This document shows positions 34,223-42,544 of a DNA stretch of 64,000 nt, piece by piece (position 1 is the stretch's first letter; the number at the start of each line of letters is the position of its first letter). Under the pieces are notes generated by a model. The model was not told the origin of the DNA, ran no database searches, and saw only the letters and a list, made by a program, of their open reading frames with translations. A program made the translations under genes and the position numbers. Source of the DNA: Streptomyces sp. ISL-10 (lineage in GTDB: Bacteria > Actinomycetota > Actinomycetes > Streptomycetales > Streptomycetaceae); assembly GCF_018614575.1 (NCBI RefSeq), contig NZ_JAGGOJ010000011.1, positions 310,001 through 374,000 of the forward strand, written 5' to 3'.

Positions 34223-34870
34223 TCAGCCGCGGTCGAGGTACGCCAGCACCGCCAGCACCCGGCGGTTGTCGTCGTCCGAGACGGGGAGTCCCAGCTTGGC
34301 GAAGATGTTCGATGTGTGCTTGGCCACCGCCCGTTCGGTCACCACGAGCTGCGTCGCGATCGCGGTGTTCGAACGGCCCTGGGCCATCAGTTCCATGACG
34401 TCCCGCTCGCGCGGCGTCAGACCGCCCAGCGGCCGGTCCCGCGAGCGGCGGGTCAGCAGCTGGGAGATGACCTGCGGGTCCATCGCCGTGCCGCCGGCCG
34501 CCACCCGGCGGACCGCGTCGACGAACTGCGCCGCGTCGAAAACCCGGTCCTTCAGCAGGTAGCCGACGCCGCCGTGCCCGTCCGCCAGCAGCTCGCGCGC
34601 GTACAACTGCTCCACATGCTGCGACAGCACCAGCACCGGGAGGCCGGGGCGCGCGCGCCGGGCCGCCAGTGCGCACTGCAGCCCCTCGTCGGTGTGCGAC
34701 GGCGGGAGCCGGACGTCGACGACGGCCACGTCCGGCTCCAGCTCGGCAAGCGCCTCGCTCAGTTCGGGCCCGCTCTCCACGGCCGCCAGGATCTCGCAGT
34801 CGAACGCCTCGAGCATCCGGACCAGACCGTCGCGCAGCAGGAACAGGTCCTCCGCTAGGACAATGCGCAA
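34223..34870 (-). CDS. NarL/LuxR-type response regulator
   Basis: 215 residues. The receiver domain is about 1-120 with phosphoacceptor Asp52 (VAVVDVRLPP), the acidic pair ED at 7-8 and a Lys in YLLKDRV. The LuxR-type HTH is at 148-205 (LTPRERDVMELMAQGRSNTA, then AVAKHTSNIFAKLGL). It starts with TTG at 34870, inside the kinase gene, with GGAGA just upstream; no ATG or GTG start with the full receiver exists. The 16-bp overlap with the kinase gene implies translational coupling. Confidence 0.92.
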   Translation of the reverse strand: MRIVLAEDLFLLRDGLVRMLEAFDCEILAAVESGPELSEALAELEPDVAVVDVRLPPSHTDEGLQCALAARRARPGLPVLVLSQHVEQLYARELLADGHGGVGYLLKDRVFDAAQFVDAVRRVAAGGTAMDPQVISQLLTRRSRDRPLGGLTPRERDVMELMAQGRSNTAIATQLVVTERAVAKHTSNIFAKLGLPVSDDDNRRVLAVLAYLDRG

Positions 34871-36120
34871 GGGATCTCCATGGTGACCATGGTGGGGCCG
34901 CCCGCGGGGCTGCTGACGGCCAGGACTCCGTCGAATGTACCGAGCCGCCGTTCGACCCCGCTCAGGCCCGAACCCGAGCCGATCGCCGCACCGCCCCTGC
35001 CGTTGTCCGTGACCGAGACGCGCAGCGCACCCTCCGCGTAACTCATGTCGACCCAGACCCGGTCCGCGCCCGAGTGCTTGACCGCGTTCGTCAGGGACTC
35101 GCTCACCGCGAAGTACGCCGCCGACTCGACCGGCGCATCCGCGCGGCCCGGCAGCTCCACATCCACCTCGGTCGGCACCGGCAGCCGCAGTGCCAGCGCC
35201 TTCACCGCGTCGCCCAGGCCGCGTTCGGCCAGCACCGGCGGATGGATGCCGCGCACCAGGTCCCGCAGTTCCGTCAGCGCTTCCGCGGACGACTCACGCG
35301 CCTTGGCGATCAGCTCCTTTGCCCGCGCCGGGTCCTTCTCGATCAGTGCCTCGACGGTGCCCAGGCTCATGCCCACCGCCACCAGCCGCGCCTGTGCCCC
35401 GTCGTGCAGATCGCGCTCGATACGGCGCAGTTCGGCGGCCGACGAGTCGAGCGCGTCGTGCCGGGTCTCGGTCAGCCGGTCGATCCGATGTTCCAGTTCC
35501 TCCTGCCGGCCGGGCATGAGGACGGCCCCGGCGACACGGAAGTGGGCACGTACCAGAAGGGGGTTCACATGCAGCGCGACGACCAGCCACGCGAGGCCGA
35601 GCAGCGCGGCGGGCCCGGCGGTGTCGGCGCTGTCGACGCGCAGGAACGTGTACCAGTAGGCGCCGTCCGCCAAGACGATCGGCTTCCACAGGCCGGCCGC
35701 GAGCAGCAGGCCGAAGACGCCCTCCAGGATCAGGCACGGGGCGAGCAGCGCCACGACCGCCCCCGCGGTCATGTCGGTGGCCAGCCACTGGATGTCGCGC
35801 CACGTCGCCGGATCCCTCAGCATCAGCGAGCAGCGCTCCACCATGCCCGTGATCCCCTTGCGCGGATGACGGGGCAGGGGGCGGTAGCGGACGGGGATTC
35901 GCACCCCCGACCACTGTGCCGCAAGCAGCCTGCGGCGGTTGGCGTGGGCGCGTACGAGGGTGAGCAGCGGGGGAGTGGTGAACACGCCCACGCCGATGGC
36001 GACGAGGACTATCGACACGAGTGTCAGGGAGAAGAGCAGGACCGAACCGATCAGCGCCGTCAGCGCGAGTGCCATTCCCTGCGCCCCGGCCCTGACAGCG
36101 TCACGTACCTTCTTGATCAT
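34855..36120 (-). CDS. Sensor histidine kinase (HisKA_3), partner of the response regulator
   Basis: 421 residues. Four to five membrane helices form a DUF-type sensor region (about 15-200: MALALTALIGSVLLF, AVVALLAPCLILEGV, LLGLAWLVVALHV). The dimerisation domain follows, with His239 in IERDLHDGAQARL, and then HATPase_c with SESLTNAVKHSG (N box) and VTDNGRGG. There is no extracellular sensor domain, so the membrane part itself probably senses envelope conditions. ATG 36120 follows a purine-poor leader. The frame is open upstream to 36768 in noise. Confidence 0.92.
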   Translation of the reverse strand: MIKKVRDAVRAGAQGMALALTALIGSVLLFSLTLVSIVLVAIGVGVFTTPPLLTLVRAHANRRRLLAAQWSGVRIPVRYRPLPRHPRKGITGMVERCSLMLRDPATWRDIQWLATDMTAGAVVALLAPCLILEGVFGLLLAAGLWKPIVLADGAYWYTFLRVDSADTAGPAALLGLAWLVVALHVNPLLVRAHFRVAGAVLMPGRQEELEHRIDRLTETRHDALDSSAAELRRIERDLHDGAQARLVAVGMSLGTVEALIEKDPARAKELIAKARESSAEALTELRDLVRGIHPPVLAERGLGDAVKALALRLPVPTEVDVELPGRADAPVESAAYFAVSESLTNAVKHSGADRVWVDMSYAEGALRVSVTDNGRGGAAIGSGSGLSGVERRLGTFDGVLAVSSPAGGPTMVTMEIPCALS

Positions 36121-36251
36121 TTCGTGCCCCCTTGTTCCCGGTCTCGGGCACCAGTGTCGCGGGGGATGAACGGCGCCCGCACTGGTCCTGGCCCCCGGAC
36201 CGGGGGTGCACCTGGCTACACCTCTTTGCCCGGCCGCACCCCGTTCACCGG

Positions 36252-37259
36252 CTACGCCTCCGGCCGCCCGCCCAGCAGCGCCGTCTCCAGCGCGGGCGGG
36301 AGCCCGACCTCCGGCCGGTCCGGGCGCTGGGGAGCCGGGCCGTCGAGCGACCGCAGCCACGACCACGTGTCCCGCACCGTCTCCCGCACCGGTCGGCACG
36401 TGAGGCCCGCCGCCAGCGCCCGGGACACACCCACTCCGTGCAACGCAGCGTGCATCTCGGGGCGTTCGGCCGCCGGGACCCACACCGGGAGGTGGGACCA
36501 CGGCTCGGCACCCGCCGACAGCACCACGTCCGCCGGTGTCCACCGCAGCCGCGCCGCCGACCCGGTCGCCGCCACGCACGCGTCCAGCAGCTCGCCGATC
36601 GTCGTGTGGCCGGGCTCGCTCACCACGTTGTACGGGCCCGCCAGGCCTGCTTCCACCGCGTCGAGCGTCCACTCGGCCAGGTCGCGGACGTCGATGTACT
36701 GCAGCGGTGTGTCTCGCGGCCCCGGCGCGACGACGTCGCCGCCGCGCGCGATCCGCTCCAGCCACCACGGCAGGCGGCCGACGTTCTCCCAGGGGCCGAG
36801 GATCAGCCCCGACCGGACCAGCAGCGAGCGCGCGGCACCGAACGCGTCGAGGACGGCCAGCTCACCGCCCCGCTTGGCCTGCGCGTACGGCACCTCACCC
36901 GCGTCCGGGGATCCCTCGACCAGCGGCGCGCTCTCGTCGTACCCGGCCGCCGGCGGCCACGCGTACACCGAACAACTCGACACGTGGACACAGCGATCCA
37001 CCCGGCCCGCCAGCAGCCGCGCCGTGACCCGCACGGCCGACGGCGCGGCCGACCAGGTGTCGACGACCACGTCCCACGCGCCGTCGGCCAGCGCGGCGAG
37101 GCCGCCGGGGGCCAGCCGGTCGCCGATGAGGTCGACCACCCCCTCCGGCGCCGCATGCCTGCCGCGGTGGAAGACCGTGACCTGCCATCCCCGCGCGAGC
37201 GCCGCCATCACGACCGCGCGCCCCACGAACTCCGTTCCGCCCAGCACCAGAAGTCTCAT
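36252..37259 (-). CDS. NAD-dependent epimerase/dehydratase (extended SDR-like)
   Basis: 335 residues. Rossmann motif MRLLVLGGTEFVGRAVV at the very start, VVDTWSAAPSAVR (second strand region), VSSCSVYAWP and VPYAQAKRGGE (YxxxK), so catalytic residues are present. The mid and C-terminal parts (LQYIDVRDLAEWTLDAVEAG) match isoflavone-reductase-like or mRNA-binding-type atypical SDRs. The substrate is unknown. It lies 131 bp upstream of the kinase gene on the same strand and is divergent from the next gene. Confidence 0.87.
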   Translation of the reverse strand: MRLLVLGGTEFVGRAVVMAALARGWQVTVFHRGRHAAPEGVVDLIGDRLAPGGLAALADGAWDVVVDTWSAAPSAVRVTARLLAGRVDRCVHVSSCSVYAWPPAAGYDESAPLVEGSPDAGEVPYAQAKRGGELAVLDAFGAARSLLVRSGLILGPWENVGRLPWWLERIARGGDVVAPGPRDTPLQYIDVRDLAEWTLDAVEAGLAGPYNVVSEPGHTTIGELLDACVAATGSAARLRWTPADVVLSAGAEPWSHLPVWVPAAERPEMHAALHGVGVSRALAAGLTCRPVRETVRDTWSWLRSLDGPAPQRPDRPEVGLPPALETALLGGRPEA

Positions 37260-37390
37260 GACCACGACTCTGCCCCGGCCGCCCCCGGCGGGCACAGGGA
37301 TTCTGCTGCTGGAAGAACGCCGGCGGAAACGGGTCCGTACCGGAGGTCACTCTCCCGCCCCCGGTCCGGGAATGGCAGCATGAGCCGACG

Positions 37391-38032
37391 ATGACGAATG
37401 CCCGGTCGCCGATGCGCGCCTTACGGGCCGCACTGTTCGCGGCGGTGGCCGTCATCCTGGCAGCCATAGGGCATTTGTCCCAGTCCGCGCACGATGTGCC
37501 TGCTTCCGGGCTGTTCGCCGCGCTCGGCGTGACGGCCGTCGCCGGCTGGTGCGCGGCCGGCCGCCGCCGCGGCGCCTGCTCGATAGGCGCCGGGCTGCTC
37601 GCCGTCCAGGGAGCACTGCATCTGCTGTTCTCCGGGGCGGGCCGCACTCCGTCGACATCAGCACCGACACCGACACCGCATCACCACGCGTGGCACGGGC
37701 AGTACGACACCGCGCAGACCGCCGTCGAGACCTTCGACACCGGCATGCTCGCAGTCCACCTGCTCGCCACCGCCGGCTGCGCCCTGTGGCTGGCTCACGG
37801 CGAGGCCGCCTTCTTCCGGTACGCGCGCGCCGCGCTTGCCTTCGCGTTCACACCGCTGCGGCTGCTGCTGGCCGTTGTACCGCTGCCCGCGCCGCGCCCC
37901 GCGGCCCGGCCCGCCGCCGAGGCGTCCGGCGTACGCCGCCCCGGCGTCCTCGTCCTCGCGCACACCGTGATCCGCCGCGGCCCGCCCGCGTGCGCCGTTC
38001 CCCGCGCCACCGCCCCTGGAGCCGCTGTCTGA
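37391..38032 (+). CDS. His-rich integral membrane protein of unknown function
   Basis: 213 residues with about four to five helices (ALFAAVAVILAAIGHLSQSA, LFAALGVTAVAGWCAA, MLAVHLLATAGCALWLA). Between helices 3 and 4 lies a short HHHAWHGQYD loop, a possible metal site. The C-terminal 45 residues are Ala/Pro/Arg-rich and cytoplasmic. It is not a family I can name. It is 48 bp upstream of the PepSY gene on the same strand and likely works with it. Confidence 0.75.
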   Translation: MTNARSPMRALRAALFAAVAVILAAIGHLSQSAHDVPASGLFAALGVTAVAGWCAAGRRRGACSIGAGLLAVQGALHLLFSGAGRTPSTSAPTPTPHHHAWHGQYDTAQTAVETFDTGMLAVHLLATAGCALWLAHGEAAFFRYARAALAFAFTPLRLLLAVVPLPAPRPAARPAAEASGVRRPGVLVLAHTVIRRGPPACAVPRATAPGAAV

Positions 38033-38080
38033 CCTGGGGGCCCGTTTCCCCCATGTCACCACCGACTCCCAGGGACCACC

Positions 38081-39508
38081 ATGTCCGTAGACGCCCCCAG
38101 CAAGGGCACCGCACCCGAATCCGGCACGAGCACCGCTCCCGAAGCGCGAGGCGCGCTGCGCCCGCTCCTGCTCCGTCTCCACTTCTACGCGGGCCTGCTG
38201 ATCGCCCCGCTCCTCCTCCTCGCCGCCGTCAGCGGCCTGCTCTACTCGCTGTCGTTCCAGGCGGAGACGTTCCTCTACCGCGATGAACTGCGCGTACCCG
38301 TCGGCGCACGTTCCGTCCCGCTGTCGGCCCAGGTCGACGCCGCCCGCGCCGCCCACCCCGAAGGCACGGTGACCGCGGTGTGGCCGTCGTACGAGGACGG
38401 CGCGACCACCCGCGTCCTGATGACCTCGCCCACGGTGGAGGACGGCACGTCCCTGGCGGTCTTCGTCGACCCCTACACCGCGGCCGTACGCGGCGAACTC
38501 GCCTCGTACGGCAGCTCGGGCGCACTCCCGCTGCGCGCGTGGCTCTCCGAGTTCCACGCCGATCTGCGGCTGGGCGAACTCGGCCGGCACTACAGCGAGC
38601 TGGCCGCCAGCTGGCTGTGGGTCGTCGCACTGGGCGGACTGGTGCTGTGGTTCGGACGCCGACGCCGCACCAAGCGCGATCTCTTCCTGCCCGAGCGCGG
38701 CACCACGGGCCGCCGCAGGACGCTGTCCCGGCACGGCGCCGTCGGCCTGTGGGCCGTCACCGGTCTCGTCCTGCTGTCGGCCACGGGGCTGACCTGGTCC
38801 CGCTACGCGGGCGAGAACATCGACGCGGTGCAGTCCCAGCTCGGCGGATCAACCCCCGTCGTCTCGGCCGCACTCGCGCCGGGCGGCGGCAGCGGCGGCG
38901 GTCATGAAGGGCACGAGGGTCATGGCGGCGGCCCCGCCGCCGGCCACGCGGGCGCGGACGTCGGCATCGACAACGCCGTGGCGGCGGCCCGCGGCTACGG
39001 CGTCGACGGCCGGATCTCCGTGATCCTGCCGGCCGACGGCGACGGATACGTCGTCAAGGAGACCGACACCCAGTACCCGGTCCACCTCGACTCGGTCGCC
39101 GTCGATCCGGCCGACGGCAGCGTCATCGACCGACTCCGCTTCGACGACTACCCGTTGCTCGCCAAGCTGACCCGGTACGGCATCGACGGCCACATGGGCG
39201 TCCTGTTCGGCCTGGTCAACCAGCTCGCGCTCGCCGCGCTCATGGTCGCCCTGATCCTGCTGATCGTGTGGGGGTACCGCATGTGGTGGCAGCGCAGGCC
39301 CACGAAGGAACGCACGCTGTCGGCGGGCCGCCCCGTGCCCCGCGGCGCCTGGCGCAAGGCACCGCTGACGGCGCTGCTGCCGCTCGCCGTCGTGACGGCG
39401 CTCGTCGGCTGGTTCGTGCCGATGCTCGGCATCAGCCTGCTGGTGTTCCTCGCGATCGACATCGCGCTGGGCGCAGTCTCGAAGGCCCGCGCCCGGGCCC
39501 GCGCCTAG
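38081..39508 (+). CDS. PepSY-associated TM protein (PiuB-like)
   Basis: 475 residues. It has four PepSY-TM helices: the first in LLLRLHFYAGLLIAPLLLLA, the second after ELAASWLWVVALGGLVLWFG, the third in GLWAVTGLVLLSATGLTWSR, and the last near LAALMVALILLIVWGYRMWW. Periplasmic PepSY parts lie between (about 80-165 and 260-345), including a His/Gly-rich loop GGHEGHEGHGGGP. Such proteins are linked to iron or copper reduction and uptake at the membrane; here this is suggested by the His-rich loops of both this protein and its neighbour. AGGGA precedes ATG 38081. Confidence 0.88.
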   Translation: MSVDAPSKGTAPESGTSTAPEARGALRPLLLRLHFYAGLLIAPLLLLAAVSGLLYSLSFQAETFLYRDELRVPVGARSVPLSAQVDAARAAHPEGTVTAVWPSYEDGATTRVLMTSPTVEDGTSLAVFVDPYTAAVRGELASYGSSGALPLRAWLSEFHADLRLGELGRHYSELAASWLWVVALGGLVLWFGRRRRTKRDLFLPERGTTGRRRTLSRHGAVGLWAVTGLVLLSATGLTWSRYAGENIDAVQSQLGGSTPVVSAALAPGGGSGGGHEGHEGHGGGPAAGHAGADVGIDNAVAAARGYGVDGRISVILPADGDGYVVKETDTQYPVHLDSVAVDPADGSVIDRLRFDDYPLLAKLTRYGIDGHMGVLFGLVNQLALAALMVALILLIVWGYRMWWQRRPTKERTLSAGRPVPRGAWRKAPLTALLPLAVVTALVGWFVPMLGISLLVFLAIDIALGAVSKARARARA

Positions 39509-39559
39509 GACCGGGAGCCCGGGCCGTCGCCGAGGACCCGGACCGGAGCCGGATCGGGA

Positions 39560-39700
39560 CCCGGATCCGGGCCTGCGTCTGAGGCCCGGAACTCGGGCCC
39601 GAGCTCTGACCCGGGCCCGAGCTCTGACCCCGGCCCGGCCCCGAGCTCTGACCCCGGCCCTGACCCTGACCCTGACCCTGACCCGGGCCCTGACCCGGAC
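39560..39700. repeat. Short tandem repeats after the PepSY gene
   Basis: A unit close to gagctctgaccccggccc is repeated about three times (about 39600-39658). It runs into a hexamer array ccctga, about four to five copies (about 39658-39684), which comes 29 bp before the stop of the regulator on the other strand. It may act as the transcription end for both genes, but no simple hairpin is obvious. Confidence 0.7.
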
Positions 39701-39712
39701 GTGCGCGCTGGG

Positions 39713-40297
39713 TCAGGGCGCGTACTTGTAGCCGACCCGCCGCACGGTCTCGATCGTGCGGCGGTGCTCGGCACCCAGCTTGCGGCGCAGCCGGGCGACA
39801 TGGACGTCCACGGTCCGGCCGTCGCCGACGTGACCGTAGCCCCAGACGGTGGTCACCAGCTGATCGCGCGTGTGCACCCGGTGCGGGTGCGCCACGAGAT
39901 GCGCCAGCAACTCGAACTCCAGGTACGTCAGGTCCAGTTCCCGCCCGTCCACCCGGGCAGTGCGGCGCACCGTGTCGACCGCCACCGGGCCCGCGCCGGC
40001 GGGCCGCTCCTGCGCGGCGGCCGCCGCGACGGGCGGCTGCTGATCGGCCGGTACGAGGACGAGGTAGCCGACCATCGGGGGCCGGCCCGGCAGCGTGGGC
40101 AGGGTGTGCGGCGGCGCGGGCAGCCAGGTGGCGCCCGGCGGCAGGAGGTCCGCCACGTCCACGACCTCGTCCTGGTCGACGGCACGCAGCCGGTGGTGGC
40201 GGGCCGAGGGTGCCGTCCGGTCGGCCGTGGCACGGGCGGCCTGCGGGACGGGGGACGCGACAGCGGAAGCGGTGGAGAAGGAACGGCTGTTCGCCAT
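39713..40297 (-). CDS. OmpR-type winged-helix regulator lacking a receiver domain
   Basis: 194 residues. The C-terminal half (about 95-194) is a complete trans_reg_C domain: VDTVRRTARVDGRELDLTYL, FELLAHLVAHPHRVHTRDQL, and RTVDVHVARLRRKLG with VRRVGYKYAP at the end. The N-terminal half has no phosphoacceptor Asp receiver; instead it is Ala/Pro-rich with one hydrophobic patch (MVGYLVLVPADQ). It must be controlled by something other than phosphorylation. It lies downstream of glnII on the same strand, behind a terminator, with its own promoter in the 464-bp gap. The target is unknown. Confidence 0.88.
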   Translation of the reverse strand: MANSRSFSTASAVASPVPQAARATADRTAPSARHHRLRAVDQDEVVDVADLLPPGATWLPAPPHTLPTLPGRPPMVGYLVLVPADQQPPVAAAAAQERPAGAGPVAVDTVRRTARVDGRELDLTYLEFELLAHLVAHPHRVHTRDQLVTTVWGYGHVGDGRTVDVHVARLRRKLGAEHRRTIETVRRVGYKYAP

Positions 40298-40391
40298 GAG
40301 AGATCAGCTCTTTCACGCGGAGGAAGTCGTCGATGCGTCGTGAGGACGGACGTACGTCGTGCGCGCTGGCCGAAGGCCGGGGAGAGCGGCT

Positions 40392-40520
40392 TTAGAGGGC
40401 CTGCGCGTTCACCGCGCGGCAACACACCCGGTCGAAGTCGTGGTGCTGCCGGGAAGGCCAGAACGGCTGGAGGTCGTCGCGACCCGTCGTGGTGTTCTGG
40501 AAGCCGGTCATGTGGCCCAT
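40392..40520 (-). CDS. Possible 42-codon small ORF upstream of the winged-helix regulator
   Basis: An in-frame ATG pair (40520, 40511) opens a short reading frame ending in TAA at 40392. It encodes about 42 residues with QNTTTGRDDLQPFWPSRQHH, then DFDRVCCRAVNAQAL. AGGT lies about 9 bp before the first ATG. The amino-acid mix is not the Arg/Pro-rich pattern of GC noise, and it ends 94 bp before the regulator start, so it may be a leader peptide or small protein. No family known to me. Confidence 0.4.
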   Translation of the reverse strand: MGHMTGFQNTTTGRDDLQPFWPSRQHHDFDRVCCRAVNAQAL

Positions 40521-40760
40521 TGAAGCAGACCTGCCACGACCTCAGCAGGCCCCTCCCGCCCGTTGATACGTGCCCTTCCCCGCATCCGCACCGTTCAGGC
40601 CACCTCCCCGGGGAGCCTTTCGCGCCAGAGGAGAGGAGTGACGATGATCGCCCGGCGCGGCGACGTGCTCGCAGCGCCGCGGAGTCGAGTCGCCGATCCC
40701 CCAGCAGGCGAGCGACCCTACGGCGAAGGGCGCACGCACGATGAAGGGGTGGACGCATGA

Positions 40761-40797
40761 CGAAGGGGCGTCCGCCTCGTCGGCGGACGCCCCTTCG
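40761..40797. terminator. 16-bp perfect hairpin, terminator of glnII
   Basis: Arms 40761-40776 and 40782-40797 pair without mismatch around TCGTC. It begins 15 bp after the glnII stop on the minus strand and is GC-rich without a T-tract, as usual in this genus. Confidence 0.85.
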
Positions 40798-40811
40798 GTC
40801 GGTTCAGCGGC

Positions 40812-41843
40812 TCAGACCTGGCCGGCCTTCTCCAGCGCCGAGCAGCAGGTGTCCACCAGCAGGCGGGTCACCGTGTACGGGTCGACGTTGGCGTTCGGGC
40901 GGCGGTCCTCGATGTAGCCCTTGGCGTCCTTCTCGACCTGCCACGGGATGCGGACCGAGGCGCCGCGGTCGGAGACGCCGTAGCTGTACTCGTTCCACGG
41001 GGCGGTCTCGTGCAGGCCGGTCAGACGGTCGTCGATGCCCGCGCCGTAGTTCTTGACGTGGTCCATCGGCTTCGAGCCCTCGCCCAGCGACTCGCATGCG
41101 GTGATGATCGCGTCGTAGCCCTCGCGCATCGCCTTGGTCGAGAAGTTGGTGTGCGCGCCCGCGCCGTTCCAGTCGCCCTTGACCGGCTTCGGGTCCAGGG
41201 TGGCGGAGACGTCGAAGTCCTCGGCGGTGCGGTAGAGCAGCCAGCGGGCCACCCACAGCTGGTCGGAGACCTCCAGCGGCGCGAGCGGACCGACCTGGAA
41301 CTCCCACTGGCCGGGCATGACCTCGGCGTTGATGCCGGAGATGCCGAGGCCCGCCGCGAGGCAGTTCTCCAGGTGCGCCTCGACCACGTCACGGCCGAAG
41401 ATCTCGTCCGAGCCGACACCGCAGTAGTAGCCGCCCTGCGCGGCGGGGAAGCCGCCCTCGGGGAAGCCGAGCGGACGGGAGCCCTTGAAGAAGGTGTACT
41501 CCTGCTCGATGCCGAAGATCGGCTCCTGCGCGGCGAACTTCTCCTCGACCTCGGCCAGGGCCGCACGCGTGTTGGACTCGTGCGGGGTCATGTCCGTGTT
41601 GAGGACCTCGCACAGGACGAGGACGTCGTCGCCGCCGCGGATCGGGTCCGGGCAGGTGAAGACGGGCTTGAGCACGCGGTCGGAGGCGTGACCCTCGGCC
41701 TGGTTGGTGCTGGACCCGTCGAAGCCCCATATGGGGAGCTCGGCGAGGTCCGCCGAGGAGCCGGGCAGGATCTTGGTCTTCGAGCGAAGCTTGGCGGTCG
41801 GCTCGGTGCCGTCGATCCAGATGTACTCAGCCTTGAAGGTCAC
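40812..41843 (-). CDS. glnII: Glutamine synthetase II (eukaryotic-type, heat-labile)
   Basis: 343 residues. It condenses glutamate and ammonia with ATP in the cytoplasm. The GSII hallmarks are clear: FKAEYIWIDGTEPTAKLRSK, IWGFDGSSTNQAEGH, EQEYTFFKGSRPLGFPEGGF, NAEVMPGQWEFQVGP and GAGAHTNFSTKAMR. There is no adenylylation tyrosine loop, so GlnE does not regulate it. GTG 41843 (VTFKAEYIW) is the start used in S. coelicolor-type annotations, and AAGGA stands 8 bp before it; ATG 41852 would add three residues. A GlnR-like site lies upstream. In S. coelicolor this is SCO2210. Confidence 0.97.
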   Translation of the reverse strand: MTFKAEYIWIDGTEPTAKLRSKTKILPGSSADLAELPIWGFDGSSTNQAEGHASDRVLKPVFTCPDPIRGGDDVLVLCEVLNTDMTPHESNTRAALAEVEEKFAAQEPIFGIEQEYTFFKGSRPLGFPEGGFPAAQGGYYCGVGSDEIFGRDVVEAHLENCLAAGLGISGINAEVMPGQWEFQVGPLAPLEVSDQLWVARWLLYRTAEDFDVSATLDPKPVKGDWNGAGAHTNFSTKAMREGYDAIITACESLGEGSKPMDHVKNYGAGIDDRLTGLHETAPWNEYSYGVSDRGASVRIPWQVEKDAKGYIEDRRPNANVDPYTVTRLLVDTCCSALEKAGQV

Positions 41844-41918
41844 GGGCCTCATCCTTTGCGGGTGCAGCGGTATGCCGCGCAGCTTGGCAATGCGCGATTT
41901 CCCGGCCGTTGCCCGCTT

Positions 41919-41943
41919 GTGAACCCCACGTTACGCACGAAAC
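41919..41943 (-). promoter_or_regulatory. Candidate GlnR site upstream of glnII
   Basis: Read on the minus strand, GTTTC-N4-GTAAC-N6-TTCAC contains GTAAC and TTCAC with AC-N9-AC spacing, the minimal GlnR pattern, and a nearby GTTTC. Spacing of the GTTTC half-site deviates by two bases from the standard box. It lies about 76-100 bp before the GTG. glnII is a classical GlnR target in Streptomyces, which supports the call. Confidence 0.45.
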
Positions 41944-42170
41944 ATCCGAGGTCTTCCCCGGCGTGTCGAGCGAGCGCGGCGGGCTGCCGCGTGCTCGTTC
42001 AGCAGCGCCCCGGAGCCCGCGAATCCCTGATACGGCCAGGCCGTGCCCAGCGCTTTCCCGGCCCTTTTGGGTGCCGTTCGTGGTCGTGGAGCAGGTTCAG
42101 CGGATGCCCGCGGCGGATCTGCGCCTCCGACGCCCCGGACGTCTTGAGATACGCGACACATCCCCTGTCA

Positions 42171-42246
42171 TCCGTGATCCGTGATCCGTGATCCGTGATC
42201 CATCCGGGATCCGGGATGTGGGATGCGTGATCCGGGATGCGTGATC
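42171..42246. repeat. TCCGTGA heptamer run and relatives
   Basis: Four tandem TCCGTGA units (42171-42198) are followed by variants tccggga and tgcgtga up to about 42246. They occupy the intergenic space between glnII and the Gfo/Idh/MocA gene. The rest of the 701-bp gap contains the glnII promoter on the left and the start region of the oxidoreductase on the right, with no other gene. Confidence 0.75.
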
Positions 42247-42544
42247 ACCCCTCCGACCCCTTGGCGCGGTCCCGCTCGGCCACCCGGTGGCGGACGCGCA
42301 CGGACGTCCGCTCCGGGGCGTCGTCGTGGGTGCTCAGCCGGGGCCCCGTACGCCGCGGAGCTGTTGTTCTCGCGTCGTATACAGGGGTCAGATGCGCCGC
42401 AGCGGGGCGCGGTTCACGGTGGCGCCGCATGGATTTTTCGGGTGGTGCGGCCGCCGGGTGCTTGGCCGCCGGGTCCGCCGGGCGCGCCACGCGGCATCCC
42501 CGTGGGGAGCGCTCAGCGAGGGGCGCGCGGGCACACTGGTGGGC

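Noticed and set aside
36132..37394. 420-codon frame antisense to the epimerase
   Set aside because: Arg/His/Pro-rich composition with no fold features; the epimerase strand is convincing.
39658..39684. Telomere-like CCCTGA repeats as a chromosome end
   Set aside because: Streptomyces telomeres are palindromic hairpins, and housekeeping genes lie on both sides; this is an internal microsatellite.
40644..40760. 38-codon frame with a GAGGAG ribosome-like site
   Set aside because: Arg/Gly/Pro-rich with no features, ending against the glnII terminator on the opposite strand; judged chance.
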